Below are positions 56,424-64,000 of a stretch of DNA of 64,000 nt, one piece after another. The notes beneath the pieces are model-generated. The model was not told the origin of the DNA and ran no database searches. It saw nothing but the letters and a program-made list of their open reading frames with translations. The position numbers and the translations under genes were made by a program. Source of the DNA: Vibrio qingdaonensis (lineage in GTDB: Bacteria; Pseudomonadota; Gammaproteobacteria; Enterobacterales; Vibrionaceae). The stretch spans positions 1 to 64,000 of the forward strand of contig NZ_JAKRRY010000014.1 in NCBI RefSeq assembly GCF_026191675.1, given 5' to 3'. How positions within the stretch are numbered: position 1 is the stretch's first letter; the number at the start of each line of letters is the position of its first letter.

Positions 56424-56639
56424 ATGCCAATTACATCGAAATATACCGACCAACAAGTAGAACAAATTTTAACCGAAATCGCAGCAGTGCTTGACAAACA
56501 CGGCGCTGGCGCCGAACTTTCACTAATGATTGCAGGAAATATCGCAACCAATGTCTTAAATAACGATGTTGCGCCTTCACAACGAGCAGCAATTGCGGAA
56601 AAATTCTCTAAAGCTCTGATTTCTTCTGTAGAAGCGTGA
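56424..56639 (+). CDS. yejL: UPF0352 protein YejL
   Basis: 71 residues, helical. [19 protein letters not shown] and [17 protein letters not shown] are the family signature. The function is unknown. It precedes yejM by 38 bases and is probably co-transcribed with it. Confidence 0.93.
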   Translation: MPITSKYTDQQVEQILTEIAAVLDKHGAGAELSLMIAGNIATNVLNNDVAPSQRAAIAEKFSKALISSVEA

Positions 56640-56677
56640 GAACAATACTAATTTAGGCACGGAATCAATAACGGCAA

Positions 56678-58501
56678 ATGGTAGATAGCGGAAATTCATA
56701 CGGTGAGCGCGTCTCCCGACTCGTAGGTTGGGGACACTGGTTCGCGTTCTTCAATATCATTGCAGCGATGCTAGTAGGTACTCGCTATATTTCCGCGTCT
56801 CCGTGGCCGGACACCCTATTTGGTCAGATTTATCTTCTGACCTCATGGGTTGGTCACTTTGGGTTTCTCGTATTTGCACTCTATTTGCTCATACTGTTCC
56901 CGCTGACGTTTATTATTCCATCTCGAAAACTGTTCCGGTTAATTGCCGTTTGTTTTGCCACTTTCGGCTTAACGGTTCTGCTCATTGATACTCAAGCTTA
57001 TCAAACCATCAATCTACACTTGTCTCCCGTAGTTTGGGAGCTGTTGTTTGGCGATGAAAGTAGCCCTGTCAGTAGCGACCTACAGCACCTATTTATTGTG
57101 TTACCCCCTATTTTCCTCGCGCAACTTGCGCTGTCGGAATGGGTATGGCGTAAACAACGCAAACTATCGCACACTCACATCGGTCGCCCTATTTCGGCGC
57201 TGTTTTTCCTATGCTTTATATCTAGTCATTTGATTTTCATTTGGGCAGATGCCTATTTTTACAATCCAATTACTGTGCAAAAGGCAAACTTCCCACTTTC
57301 TTATCCTATGACTGCCAAGTCATTTATGGAAAAGCATGGCCTGCTTGATCGCGAAGAGTACTTACAAAAATTAAAAGATAATGAAGGTTCGGTCGATCTC
57401 GTCTCTTACCCACTGTCTGAAATTGAGTTCAACCGCCGCTCTGAAAACCTCAATGTGCTGATCGTTAGTATCAATAATTTACGAAGTGACATGTTGTCGC
57501 CGGACGTGATGCCTGTTAGCTATGGTTTTTCGCTAAATAACCAAAACTTCTTGAATCATTACAGCTCAAGTAACGACGATTTTGGTGTGTTTGGCCTAAT
57601 GTATGGTATTCCAACCAGCTATGCGAGTAGCATTAAATCGCAAGGTACGCCGCCGTTATTTTTATCGACACTGCGAAAACAAGGGTATGCCTTTAAGCTC
57701 TTTAGCGGTGACAACTTCGAAGATGACCTTTACCGAGATACCATTTTTAGGAATTACCCGTGGGTTGATATATCGAAAAATACCGATGGCACCCCCTCGG
57801 AAATCCCCATCAGTGATAACGCAGCAATTGAACGCTGGCAACAATCCCTTATTAGCGATGGAAGTGAGCCTTGGTTTAGTTATATAGAACTGACTACGGT
57901 TGATAGTTTTGACAACTATCAACCCGTGAAAGCAAACCTTTCACCTGAGCAACAATTCATTGCCGCCTATTCGGCCGCTGCAAGCGCTGCCGATTTTGAA
58001 TTCGGAAAAATACTGCAAACACTTGTCGACCAAAAGTTGCTGGACAATACCATTGTAATTCTCACCTCCAACCATGGTACAGAATTTAATGAAACAAAAA
58101 GCCGCAGTTGGGGTTCAAATACTAATTACAGCCAATACCAATTAAAGGTTCCTTTAGTGATACATTGGCCTGGTAAGTTGGCGGCGGATTATACTCATAT
58201 GACTAGCCACCTCGATGTCCCCGTTACCATCATGCAGGATTTAAGTGGTGTTTCGACCAACGCTAAAAACTACAGCAGTGGACGTAACCTGTTTGATGAA
58301 AGAAAGCGCAAGTGGATCATTGCAGGAGATACAAAAGAGCTGGCGTTGATCACCGACAATGACACCACGGTCGTCGACAAATTTGGTAACTACAGCCTTT
58401 ATGATCGAGATTACCAGAAACTTGACGATAAAAACCCTCGCTTACCGATACTGATGCAAGGCTTTACCGAGTTACAGCGTTTCTACTCCAAAAGTCAGTA
58501 A
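56678..58501 (+). CDS. yejM: Inner-membrane sulfatase-like protein YejM (PbgA/LapC)
   Basis: 607 residues: about five N-terminal membrane helices (residues ~15-200) and a periplasmic sulfatase/phosphoethanolamine-transferase-like domain with VLIVSINNLRSDML near 262 and TSNHGTEFNET near 460. In E. coli the homologue senses lipopolysaccharide and controls LpxC degradation through LapB; the same role is likely here. Start ATG at 56678 lies only 38 bases behind yejL. The size is slightly longer than the 586-residue E. coli protein. Confidence 0.92.
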   Translation: MVDSGNSYGERVSRLVGWGHWFAFFNIIAAMLVGTRYISASPWPDTLFGQIYLLTSWVGHFGFLVFALYLLILFPLTFIIPSRKLFRLIAVCFATFGLTVLLIDTQAYQTINLHLSPVVWELLFGDESSPVSSDLQHLFIVLPPIFLAQLALSEWVWRKQRKLSHTHIGRPISALFFLCFISSHLIFIWADAYFYNPITVQKANFPLSYPMTAKSFMEKHGLLDREEYLQKLKDNEGSVDLVSYPLSEIEFNRRSENLNVLIVSINNLRSDMLSPDVMPVSYGFSLNNQNFLNHYSSSNDDFGVFGLMYGIPTSYASSIKSQGTPPLFLSTLRKQGYAFKLFSGDNFEDDLYRDTIFRNYPWVDISKNTDGTPSEIPISDNAAIERWQQSLISDGSEPWFSYIELTTVDSFDNYQPVKANLSPEQQFIAAYSAAASAADFEFGKILQTLVDQKLLDNTIVILTSNHGTEFNETKSRSWGSNTNYSQYQLKVPLVIHWPGKLAADYTHMTSHLDVPVTIMQDLSGVSTNAKNYSSGRNLFDERKRKWIIAGDTKELALITDNDTTVVDKFGNYSLYDRDYQKLDDKNPRLPILMQGFTELQRFYSKSQ

Positions 58502-58527
58502 AACAAAGGTTTATATCTATAATAGTG

Positions 58528-58556
58528 TTGACCAACGCATAATTGATCGTTTAAAT
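58528..58556 (+). promoter_or_regulatory. Sigma-70 promoter of tRNA-Pro
   Basis: TTGACC and TTAAAT spaced by 17 bases, ending 10 bases before the tRNA. Confidence 0.75.
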
Positions 58557-58565
58557 TATTCCCAT

Positions 58566-58642
58566 CGGATATTAGCGCAGCTTGGTAGCGCACCACTCTG
58601 GGGGAGTGGGGGTCACTGGTTCGAATCCAGTATATCCGACCA
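58566..58642 (+). tRNA. tRNA-Pro (GGG anticodon)
   Basis: 77 bases with CCA encoded. Acceptor CGGATAT/ATATCCG, D stem GCGC, anticodon loop CTGGGGG, T arm ACTGG-TTCGAAT-CCAGT. Confidence 0.97.
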
Positions 58643-58650
58643 TTATTTAG

Positions 58651-58677
58651 CCCCAAGTAGCAATACTTGGGGTTTTT
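58651..58677 (+). terminator. Terminator of tRNA-Pro
   Basis: CCCCAAGTA-GCAA-TACTTGGGG followed by TTTTT. Confidence 0.93.
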
Positions 58678-58760
58678 AGATAGTTTTGTATAAGTAATAG
58701 ACATCTAAGCTCACTTTTTAACCCAACAGCGATTAATCGTATTTTTTGGATTAAAAAGGG

Positions 58761-58789
58761 TTTACAAAGAGTAAGATGGGCATTAATAT
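58761..58789 (+). promoter_or_regulatory. Sigma-70 promoter of tRNA-Ser
   Basis: TTTACA and TAATAT spaced by 17 bases, 13 bases before the tRNA. Confidence 0.82.
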
Positions 58790-58802
58790 ACGCTGCAACA
58801 AC

Positions 58803-58893
58803 GGAGGGATGGCTGAGTGGTCGAAAGCACCGGTCTTGAAAACCGGCAAGGGTTAATAGCCCTTCTAGGGTTCAAATCCCTATCCCTCCGCCA
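58803..58893 (+). tRNA. tRNA-Ser (TGA anticodon)
   Basis: 91 bases with CCA encoded and the long variable arm of class II tRNAs. Acceptor GGAGGGA/TCCCTCC, anticodon loop CTTGAAA. Confidence 0.97.
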
Positions 58894-58897
58894 CATT

Positions 58898-58929
58898 AAA
58901 AAAGCCTGCTGATTATCAGCGGGCTTTTT
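58898..58929 (+). terminator. Terminator of tRNA-Ser
   Basis: AGCCTGCTGA-TTA-TCAGCGGGCT with one G-U pair and a following TTTT. Confidence 0.9.
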
Positions 58930-58987
58930 GCTTTCTAGCGTATTATGAATTTAGACAACCACCGTAAAATCATCAAAACCACATCAT

Positions 58988-60667
58988 TTAGATACAAGCA
59001 TCTATTTTCTTCCATACACTCCATTGAGATGAATGTGTCTCAGGGTCGTCGCCTTTTGTCCACCACTTCGCTTCATACTGATGCCCAGCATACTGTACTC
59101 GATCACCACCAAGGTACACCTCACTACTGCTCCAAACTTGCAAGTTAGAGCAACTGCCGCCACCAGTATTCGCCTGTACCGCTATGGTCTGCGTCACGGC
59201 ATCCGATAGACCACTATTATCGATCACCGTGAGCGTTACCGCGTACTGTCCATCAATCGCGTAGCTGTGCGACGTTGTAGGCGATGATGCAGTGGAACCA
59301 TCGCCAAACTTCCAGCTGTAAGTTACGATGCTCCCATCGCTATCCAATGACTGAGAGGCATCAAAACGACACTGACGCTGCTCACATTGGATATCAGCCT
59401 TAGCGAAAGGCGCTTGCTGAGTACCACCGCTATTCACTTGGCTATCTGGGATCCCTGCAGGGAAATGGCTGGCGATTTTTGGCCATATTTTACTAATGTG
59501 CGCCCCTTTGTTATAGCATCCACCTAAATGATGCAGCGCAATGACTTTGTTACTGCGTAATGCGACAACTGGAGAGCCAGATGAACCTCCTTCAGTATCA
59601 CATAAATACCCAGCATCCGTGCCAGCGCCTCGTCCATCAATGACAGGTTGGTCTACTTGGCATCGTGTTCCAGACGTATCCATTACCACGCCCAGCTCTT
59701 TCAAACGTCCTCCGGGATGCTGTGGTATGTAGATAGTCTCTGATTGCGAAGGAATACGAGGATCTAAACCTAAATATCCGAATGACTGAATCGCCGCAAA
59801 GTTGTTCACATTAAACAAGGTGTAGTCTAACGTTGTGCCAGTTTCCAACAGTTGATTAGCTTGCACTTTCACTGTTGACGCTTTCGCACCGTTGCAACTT
59901 GCTAGCTGATAGTTAAACCATACCTCTGTATTCGCAGCTTCTGCCGCTGACTCAATACAGTGATTATTTGTCATCATGGTGTTATCAGGTCCAACTCGCC
60001 ATGCGGTGCACAAACTTCGCCCGCCAATCAACAAGCGTGCAACTGGCTTTGAGTGTTGATACTCATTACTATAGCTATTGGCATAACACGCTGCTGGTTG
60101 TTTGTTATCCGAGCCACAGATAGACTCCTCACCAGCCGGACCCAAATTGATGACCTGCTCTACTTGCTCAACGGGCAAGCCGACTTGTAGATAGTCAACC
60201 GTAACGCTAGCTTGCTCTTTGACATTACTTGCCACTAAACGAATTTCAACGGCATCCCCTTCTATCGACATCGCATAGAATTGATGAATACCATCGTCTC
60301 CTCGGTTGCTATCCCATGTTCTAGGAGTATTGTGAGTGCGACTATACTGGTAGACCTCATCTCTTTCTGGATCCGAAATCTCGAGTACGGCACCATCAGG
60401 CAGTGATACTTGGCTAAAGTGAACCTTTATAAAGCTCGCGCCAGGTTCAGAGAAAGACAGCGTGTTGGTTTCCCCTTCCAATTGTTGCTGCTCTACGAGG
60501 CCACTCGCTATCAGTTGAGTATTCATACTAATGGTATTCGATATAACGGGTAGTTCAGTCTGATCGTTCACTAGCGCCAAAGCAGAAAAGCTCAGACCAT
60601 ATGTGACGACTAGCGTGCTAGATACGCTCAAGGCTTTTCGCATCATGGCCGATAATTGTTTAACCAT
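58988..60667 (-). CDS. Secreted trypsin-like serine protease with PKD and chitin-binding domains
   Basis: 559 residues. Signal peptide up to about 31; an N-terminal domain of about 150 residues; a chymotrypsin-fold protease with catalytic H236 (TNNHC), D281 (TLDYTLF) and S363 (GGSSGSPV); a PKD domain at about 420-500 (SWKFGDGSTASSPTTSHSY); and a C-terminal carbohydrate-binding module of the chitinase type at about 508-556 (VYLGGDRVQYAGHQYEAKWW). The protease part resembles lysyl endopeptidases, with paired cysteines. It likely degrades proteins while attached to chitin or other particles. The ATG at 60667 has AAGGAAGAACT upstream and is preferred over one nine codons earlier. Transcribed toward the tRNA cluster. 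Confidence 0.9.
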   Translation of the reverse strand: MVKQLSAMMRKALSVSSTLVVTYGLSFSALALVNDQTELPVISNTISMNTQLIASGLVEQQQLEGETNTLSFSEPGASFIKVHFSQVSLPDGAVLEISDPERDEVYQYSRTHNTPRTWDSNRGDDGIHQFYAMSIEGDAVEIRLVASNVKEQASVTVDYLQVGLPVEQVEQVINLGPAGEESICGSDNKQPAACYANSYSNEYQHSKPVARLLIGGRSLCTAWRVGPDNTMMTNNHCIESAAEAANTEVWFNYQLASCNGAKASTVKVQANQLLETGTTLDYTLFNVNNFAAIQSFGYLGLDPRIPSQSETIYIPQHPGGRLKELGVVMDTSGTRCQVDQPVIDGRGAGTDAGYLCDTEGGSSGSPVVALRSNKVIALHHLGGCYNKGAHISKIWPKIASHFPAGIPDSQVNSGGTQQAPFAKADIQCEQRQCRFDASQSLDSDGSIVTYSWKFGDGSTASSPTTSHSYAIDGQYAVTLTVIDNSGLSDAVTQTIAVQANTGGGSCSNLQVWSSSEVYLGGDRVQYAGHQYEAKWWTKGDDPETHSSQWSVWKKIDACI

Positions 60668-60880
60668 AGTTCTTCCTTTAAATAGATAAAACACAACACT
60701 GTGTTACTCATTCAAAGTAGCCTCGAGGAAGATCACGGGCGCAACGGTTTGCTATCGAGGTTAAAATTTTCGAGAGAGATAAATACAATCTGTAATTGAT
60801 ATGTTTGTTGTCTTTCCGGTCTATACTACGGTGATCTGATTAGTCTGAGGTTGGACTATTATCAACAAGGAACAAGCTTT

Positions 60881-61789
60881 ATGTCTTTCATTCAAAAAAT
60901 CTTCGCAGGTATCTTTTTCTTGGTATCAATGATGGCAACCGGCGCTATCGCATCTGACCATTTCCCATCACCACCCAATAAAATTCAGCACCCCTACCCC
61001 GATGTTGCGGTGACGACATTAAAATCAGCCCAAACGCTGCTCAAAGAATTCGAGCAATATGACTATACATTGGCTGGCCTTGCTCAGTCTCACACGCTAC
61101 CGGCCATCTATGTTGAGACGCTTCCTCATGACTTAAACTCGCTTCCAGTGAAACAAAAAACGTCTGGCTTCATCCGCCTATTGCTACCAACAATTAGCGA
61201 GGTAAATCAGCATATTCTCGACGTTAGGCAAACGTTACTTACAATTGAGAAACGTCCTCAAACGAATTGGAGCAAAGCGGAACGACAATGGGTAGAGAGC
61301 CTTCTTAAAGACTACGACGTCAAGTCAGGGAAAATTGAAGACTTACTACTTCAGGTGGACATTATTCCGGTAGGGATGGCGCTAGCGCAAGGCATTGATG
61401 AAAGCGGTTGGGGAACCAGTCATTTCGCAATTGAAGGCAGTAACCTCTACGGTGAACATCTATCTTCACGCGGGGGCAAGTATCTCACCACACCTGGAGG
61501 GCACGTCAAAGTGGCTGCTTTTGATAACTTGTTCGCCGGTACGGCTAGCTATATGCATAATCTCAATACGACGGACGCGTACAAAGACATGTGGCTTCTT
61601 CGAAAGCAGTTGAGAAGCGAAAACAACTTAACGGGTCGTCAATTGATACAGGCATTATCACACTACTCAACCCGAGGACAAGCTTATGTCGATAATCTAG
61701 CGGCCCTGATCAAGCATCATAATCTTGATTCATTCGACCATTTACAATTAGAGTCCGATAAGCCGACACGCATTCGCTTATCTAACTAG
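60881..61789 (+). CDS. Bax-like N-acetylglucosaminidase-domain protein
   Basis: 302 residues with a signal peptide (MSFIQKIFAGIFFLVSMMATGAIA). The glucosaminidase domain covers about 140-290, with the catalytic glutamate in ALAQGIDESGWGTSHFA and the NLYGEH segment. E. coli Bax has the same layout. It should cut peptidoglycan glycan strands in the periplasm or at the cell surface. The ATG at 60881 follows AAGGAACAAGCTTT. Confidence 0.87.
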   Translation: MSFIQKIFAGIFFLVSMMATGAIASDHFPSPPNKIQHPYPDVAVTTLKSAQTLLKEFEQYDYTLAGLAQSHTLPAIYVETLPHDLNSLPVKQKTSGFIRLLLPTISEVNQHILDVRQTLLTIEKRPQTNWSKAERQWVESLLKDYDVKSGKIEDLLLQVDIIPVGMALAQGIDESGWGTSHFAIEGSNLYGEHLSSRGGKYLTTPGGHVKVAAFDNLFAGTASYMHNLNTTDAYKDMWLLRKQLRSENNLTGRQLIQALSHYSTRGQAYVDNLAALIKHHNLDSFDHLQLESDKPTRIRLSN

Positions 61790-61790
61790 A

Positions 61791-61912
61791 TTGATATAAG
61801 TGCGTTGATAAAAGTGCATTGATAAAAGTGCGTTTATATAACTGAACGGATATAACCAGACAGCGAAAATAGACCTCGGTCATTATTGCTCAGCTAAGAG
61901 CTGAGCAATAAT
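61791..61912. repeat. Three 14-bp direct repeats and a perfect 14-bp-arm palindrome
   Basis: TTGATAWAAGTGCR occurs at 61791, 61805 and 61819 directly after the Bax-like gene. Further on, ATTATTGCTCAGCT-AAG-AGCTGAGCAATAAT (61882-61912) is a perfect inverted repeat. It could end the transcript, but there is no T run. The rest of the 244-base gap shows nothing. Confidence 0.6.
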
Positions 61913-62033
61913 GCGATAGTATTGACGAGATTGACGACTAAAGAGAGTTACTGCTAACAAATTACGTGTAATAGATAACAAGCTTGCTATTACACATGGA
62001 TGTGAGTCTTGCCAGCAAGGTGCACATTGTGCG

Positions 62034-62261
62034 TTACGACTCGATAGTGTTGTCCTGAGGAACAGAGGTTGCGTCTTGTTCAGCCGCGTCTTGCTCTTGA
62101 GTGTTTTCTGCTTGCGCCGAATCTAGTGCCGCTTGCTCCGCTTCCATTTTTGCGCGGTCAGCTTTAGAAATATAACGAGGCTTATTGCTCGTATGCTTCT
62201 TTGCGTTGGCTTTTTTCATTCTAGCTTTATGTATTTGATTGATCTTTTTCTTACGGTTCAT
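62034..62261 (-). CDS. DUF2986-family small basic protein
   Basis: 75 residues. The N-terminal half is very basic (MNRKKKINQIHKARMKKANAK, then ISKADRAKMEAEQAAL), the C-terminal half acidic and Gln-rich. The basic opening and the KPRYISKADRAK stretch are those of the DUF2986 family of vibrios and Shewanella. Function unknown. A strong start codon is present at 62261. Confidence 0.75.
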   Translation of the reverse strand: MNRKKKINQIHKARMKKANAKKHTSNKPRYISKADRAKMEAEQAALDSAQAENTQEQDAAEQDATSVPQDNTIES

Positions 62262-62317
62262 CGCAGCGGTTACTCGTCTATATTATGAAGCGGAGCATAA
62301 TAGCGCCCTCTTCTCAC

Positions 62318-62806
62318 TTAATCCAGTCGATTCACTTCATCATCACAGCCTTGGACAAAACTACCAAGATGATAAGAGTGCAGCTGTTGTTCAATCAAAG
62401 GCAAAATTTTCTCATGTATGTCACTCGGAAAAGTTTTCATCGACGCTAATTGAGATAATGGTACCCATTCAACCGCATGGATATAGGATTGGTCATTGAG
62501 ACCATCTAAGTTTGACAAACTCAGCTCACCCTCCCAACGGCTAATCTGATAAAACAACTCGACATGATACGTATCACGTGAAGTTTCAAGAAATTCACGA
62601 ATGAAAAGCAACTCACCTACATCGACATCCAACCCGGTTTCTTCTTTATACTCTCTAATGAGGGCATGCTTACTGCTTTGGTCCGAGCTTTCCAAACCAC
62701 CTCCAGGCGGTATCCAATACTCCCCTGAATAGGGATCTTTTACTCGTAGTAGCAAAATCTCATCGCCATTGATGGCAATGCCTGCCGCGCGAATGCGGTG
62801 TTTCAT
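62318..62806 (-). CDS. Nudix hydrolase with an altered Nudix box
   Basis: 162 residues. The Nudix box is GGLESSDQSSKHALIREYKEETGL at about 36-60: the catalytic REYKEETG part is intact, but the first conserved glutamate (x5-E) is a glutamine. Such boxes occur in active members. The protein likely cleaves a nucleoside diphosphate derivative; substrate unknown. It overlaps the next gene by four bases, so both form one operon with it downstream. Confidence 0.85.
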   Translation of the reverse strand: MKHRIRAAGIAINGDEILLLRVKDPYSGEYWIPPGGGLESSDQSSKHALIREYKEETGLDVDVGELLFIREFLETSRDTYHVELFYQISRWEGELSLSNLDGLNDQSYIHAVEWVPLSQLASMKTFPSDIHEKILPLIEQQLHSYHLGSFVQGCDDEVNRLD

Positions 62807-63735
62807 ACCTTATGTCCCCAAAGTTTATTAGCGGCATTGATCAAGTTCATATGTACTGGAATGAGATCGCTATGTTGGCTCCGATAGCCACCACCAATCA
62901 CACAGGCTATAGGTATGTGCGCTTCGAGGCAGCGAGCCAATATCCACTCGTCGCGTTTCGCAATACCCTCTGTCGTGACATTTAAATACCCGAGTTCATC
63001 GTCAATATGAATATCGACTCCTGCATCGTAAATAACCAAATCTGGATTGTGGAGTCGCAATGCAAGGTCGACCACCTCTTTGAAAGTCGCTAAAAATGCC
63101 TGATCACCAAGACCCTTTACCAAGGGAACATCTAAATCTGAGGCGGGTTTACGTGCTGGGAAATTTTTCTCACAATGAAAAGACAAGGTCACCACCTGAG
63201 GGTTATCAGCCATCAGCGTCGCGGTGCCGTCTCCTTGATGAACATCACTATCAATAATCAGTACTTTTTCTACTCCCGACGTTAAAGCATGCTGCGCCGC
63301 CAATGCTAAGTCATTAACCAAGCAAAATCCGCTGCCATAATCATAGTGTGCATGATGATATCCGCCACTAAGGTGAATCGCGACACCGTGATCCAACGCT
63401 TTTTCAACCGCTAGGCATGTTCCACCAGCAGACGTTAAGGTACGTTCAATCAGAGCCTGGCTCCAAGGAAAGCCAATACGACGCATTTTTGCCGCAGGAA
63501 GCGTACCTTGTAGTAACGCGTCAATGTAATCAGGACAATGTACTTGGGTTAGCTGAGTCGCATTAATAGCAATGGGCTCGAATAGCTCAAAGGGCGGTAG
63601 TTCTGTCTGTAAATATTGAGAGTCAATCGCCTGATATAACAAGCGATATTTATTAATGGGATATCGATGCCCTTCTGGCAGTGGTAAGTCAGAATAGATA
63701 TGATGATAAATTAAGGGAACTGGCATGTCCGGCAT
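62803..63735 (-). CDS. Histone deacetylase-family (AcuC/HDAC-like) amidohydrolase
   Basis: 310 residues of the zinc-dependent deacetylase family. Active-site features: the tandem histidines in GGYHHAHYDYGSGFC near 128-140, zinc ligands in IDSDVHQGDGT (Asp, His near 165-170) and Asp in YDAGVDIH near 252, and the GGGY near 285. Substrates may be acetylated lysines, polyamines or small amides. A start six codons... at 63726 (MPVPLIYH) is also possible; neither has a good ribosome site. The Nudix gene overlaps its stop. Confidence 0.87.
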   Translation of the reverse strand: MPDMPVPLIYHHIYSDLPLPEGHRYPINKYRLLYQAIDSQYLQTELPPFELFEPIAINATQLTQVHCPDYIDALLQGTLPAAKMRRIGFPWSQALIERTLTSAGGTCLAVEKALDHGVAIHLSGGYHHAHYDYGSGFCLVNDLALAAQHALTSGVEKVLIIDSDVHQGDGTATLMADNPQVVTLSFHCEKNFPARKPASDLDVPLVKGLGDQAFLATFKEVVDLALRLHNPDLVIYDAGVDIHIDDELGYLNVTTEGIAKRDEWILARCLEAHIPIACVIGGGYRSQHSDLIPVHMNLINAANKLWGHKV

Positions 63736-63785
63736 CGTTAGTTAACTACAAAGTGATAGTCATATCTTAACGCTAGGAGAAGCAG

Positions 63786-64000
63786 ATGAAAACCGTACTC
63801 ATTACAGGTGCAAATAGAGGAATAGGCTTGGCGCTAACCAAACAATTTCTCGCACAAGACTACCAAGTACACGCCACCTACCGTTCCGTATCAACATCAC
63901 AAGAGCTATTGACCCTTGAGCAAGAGCATCAACGCTTGCAACTGTATCGGTTAGATGTCACCCAATACGACGACGTTGCAACATTTGCAAAGGGGCTCCC
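63786..64000 (+). CDS. Short-chain dehydrogenase/reductase, 3'-truncated
   Basis: The first 71 residues of an SDR protein. ITGANRGIGLALTKQFLAQD carries the TGxxxGIG NAD(P)-binding motif near residue 7, and LYRLDVTQYDDV is the second diagnostic strand (DVT). The ATG at 63786 lies behind AGGAGAAGCAG. The catalytic part is outside the window. The substrate cannot be told. Confidence 0.88.
   Translation, partial: MKTVLITGANRGIGLALTKQFLAQDYQVHATYRSVSTSQELLTLEQEHQRLQLYRLDVTQYDDVATFAKGL

Overview
The window reads as a chromosomal stretch of a marine gammaproteobacterium of the genus Vibrio or a close relative. The evidence is gene content and order: luxO-luxU beside uvrB, the Rsx operon followed by nth, motY divergent from rnt, sodB next to a VC2046-family gene, yejK/yejL/yejM, and adhE divergent from a YchE-type gene. 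No rRNA, CRISPR array, complete insertion sequence or prophage was seen. Three tRNA genes (Asn, Pro, Ser) are present.

Layout. 1-6.7 kb: end of a fold-type III PLP decarboxylase, udp, a ZntA-type metal P-type ATPase behind a MerR-family promoter, a MATE exporter and a CBS-pair protein. 6.7-17 kb: a nitrate assimilation locus with cobA-nirB-nirD-narK and a fused PP2C phosphatase/Ser-Thr kinase on the minus strand and nasA on the plus strand. Two divergent sigma-54 promoters and two strong palindromes lie between them. 17-20.4 kb: a small accessory patch with a frameshifted small gene, a large unknown protein carrying an RX4H (HEPN-like) motif, a GNAT acetyltransferase and several hairpins; it separates nasA from a YbiB/TrpD2-type gene. 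21.6-23.3 kb: a secreted GH16 glycosidase and a HAD sugar phosphatase. 23.4-27.4 kb: moaABCDE behind a Moco riboswitch, divergent from ybhK. This fits the locus, because NasA needs molybdenum cofactor. 27.5-31.4 kb: luxU, luxO and uvrB, with no recognisable Qrr1 sRNA beside luxO. 31.9-39.7 kb: tRNA-Asn, rsxABCDGE-nth and gloA, with RsxC carrying five near-identical 138-bp repeats.

39.8-46 kb: motY, rnt, a Na+/H+ antiporter-family gene, grxD, sodB, the VC2046-family gene and an SDR-like protein lacking its catalytic Tyr/Lys. 46-51 kb: adhE with an FNR-like promoter, a YchE/MarC protein and a voltage-sensor K+ channel with a C-terminal zinc ribbon. 51-58.5 kb: asd, an odd lipoprotein with a C-terminal membrane helix, a membrane-anchored Hpt protein without a kinase domain, then yejK, yejL and yejM. 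58.5-64 kb: tRNA-Pro and tRNA-Ser, a secreted trypsin-like protease with PKD and chitin-binding domains, a Bax-like glucosaminidase, a DUF2986 protein, a Nudix hydrolase, a histone-deacetylase-family amidohydrolase and the start of an SDR gene.

The least explained elements are the kinase/phosphatase in the nitrate operon with its sigma-54 control region, the HEPN-like protein, the lipoprotein/Hpt pair, and the missing Qrr1. All start sites, families and regulatory calls come from reading the sequence; no database search was run.
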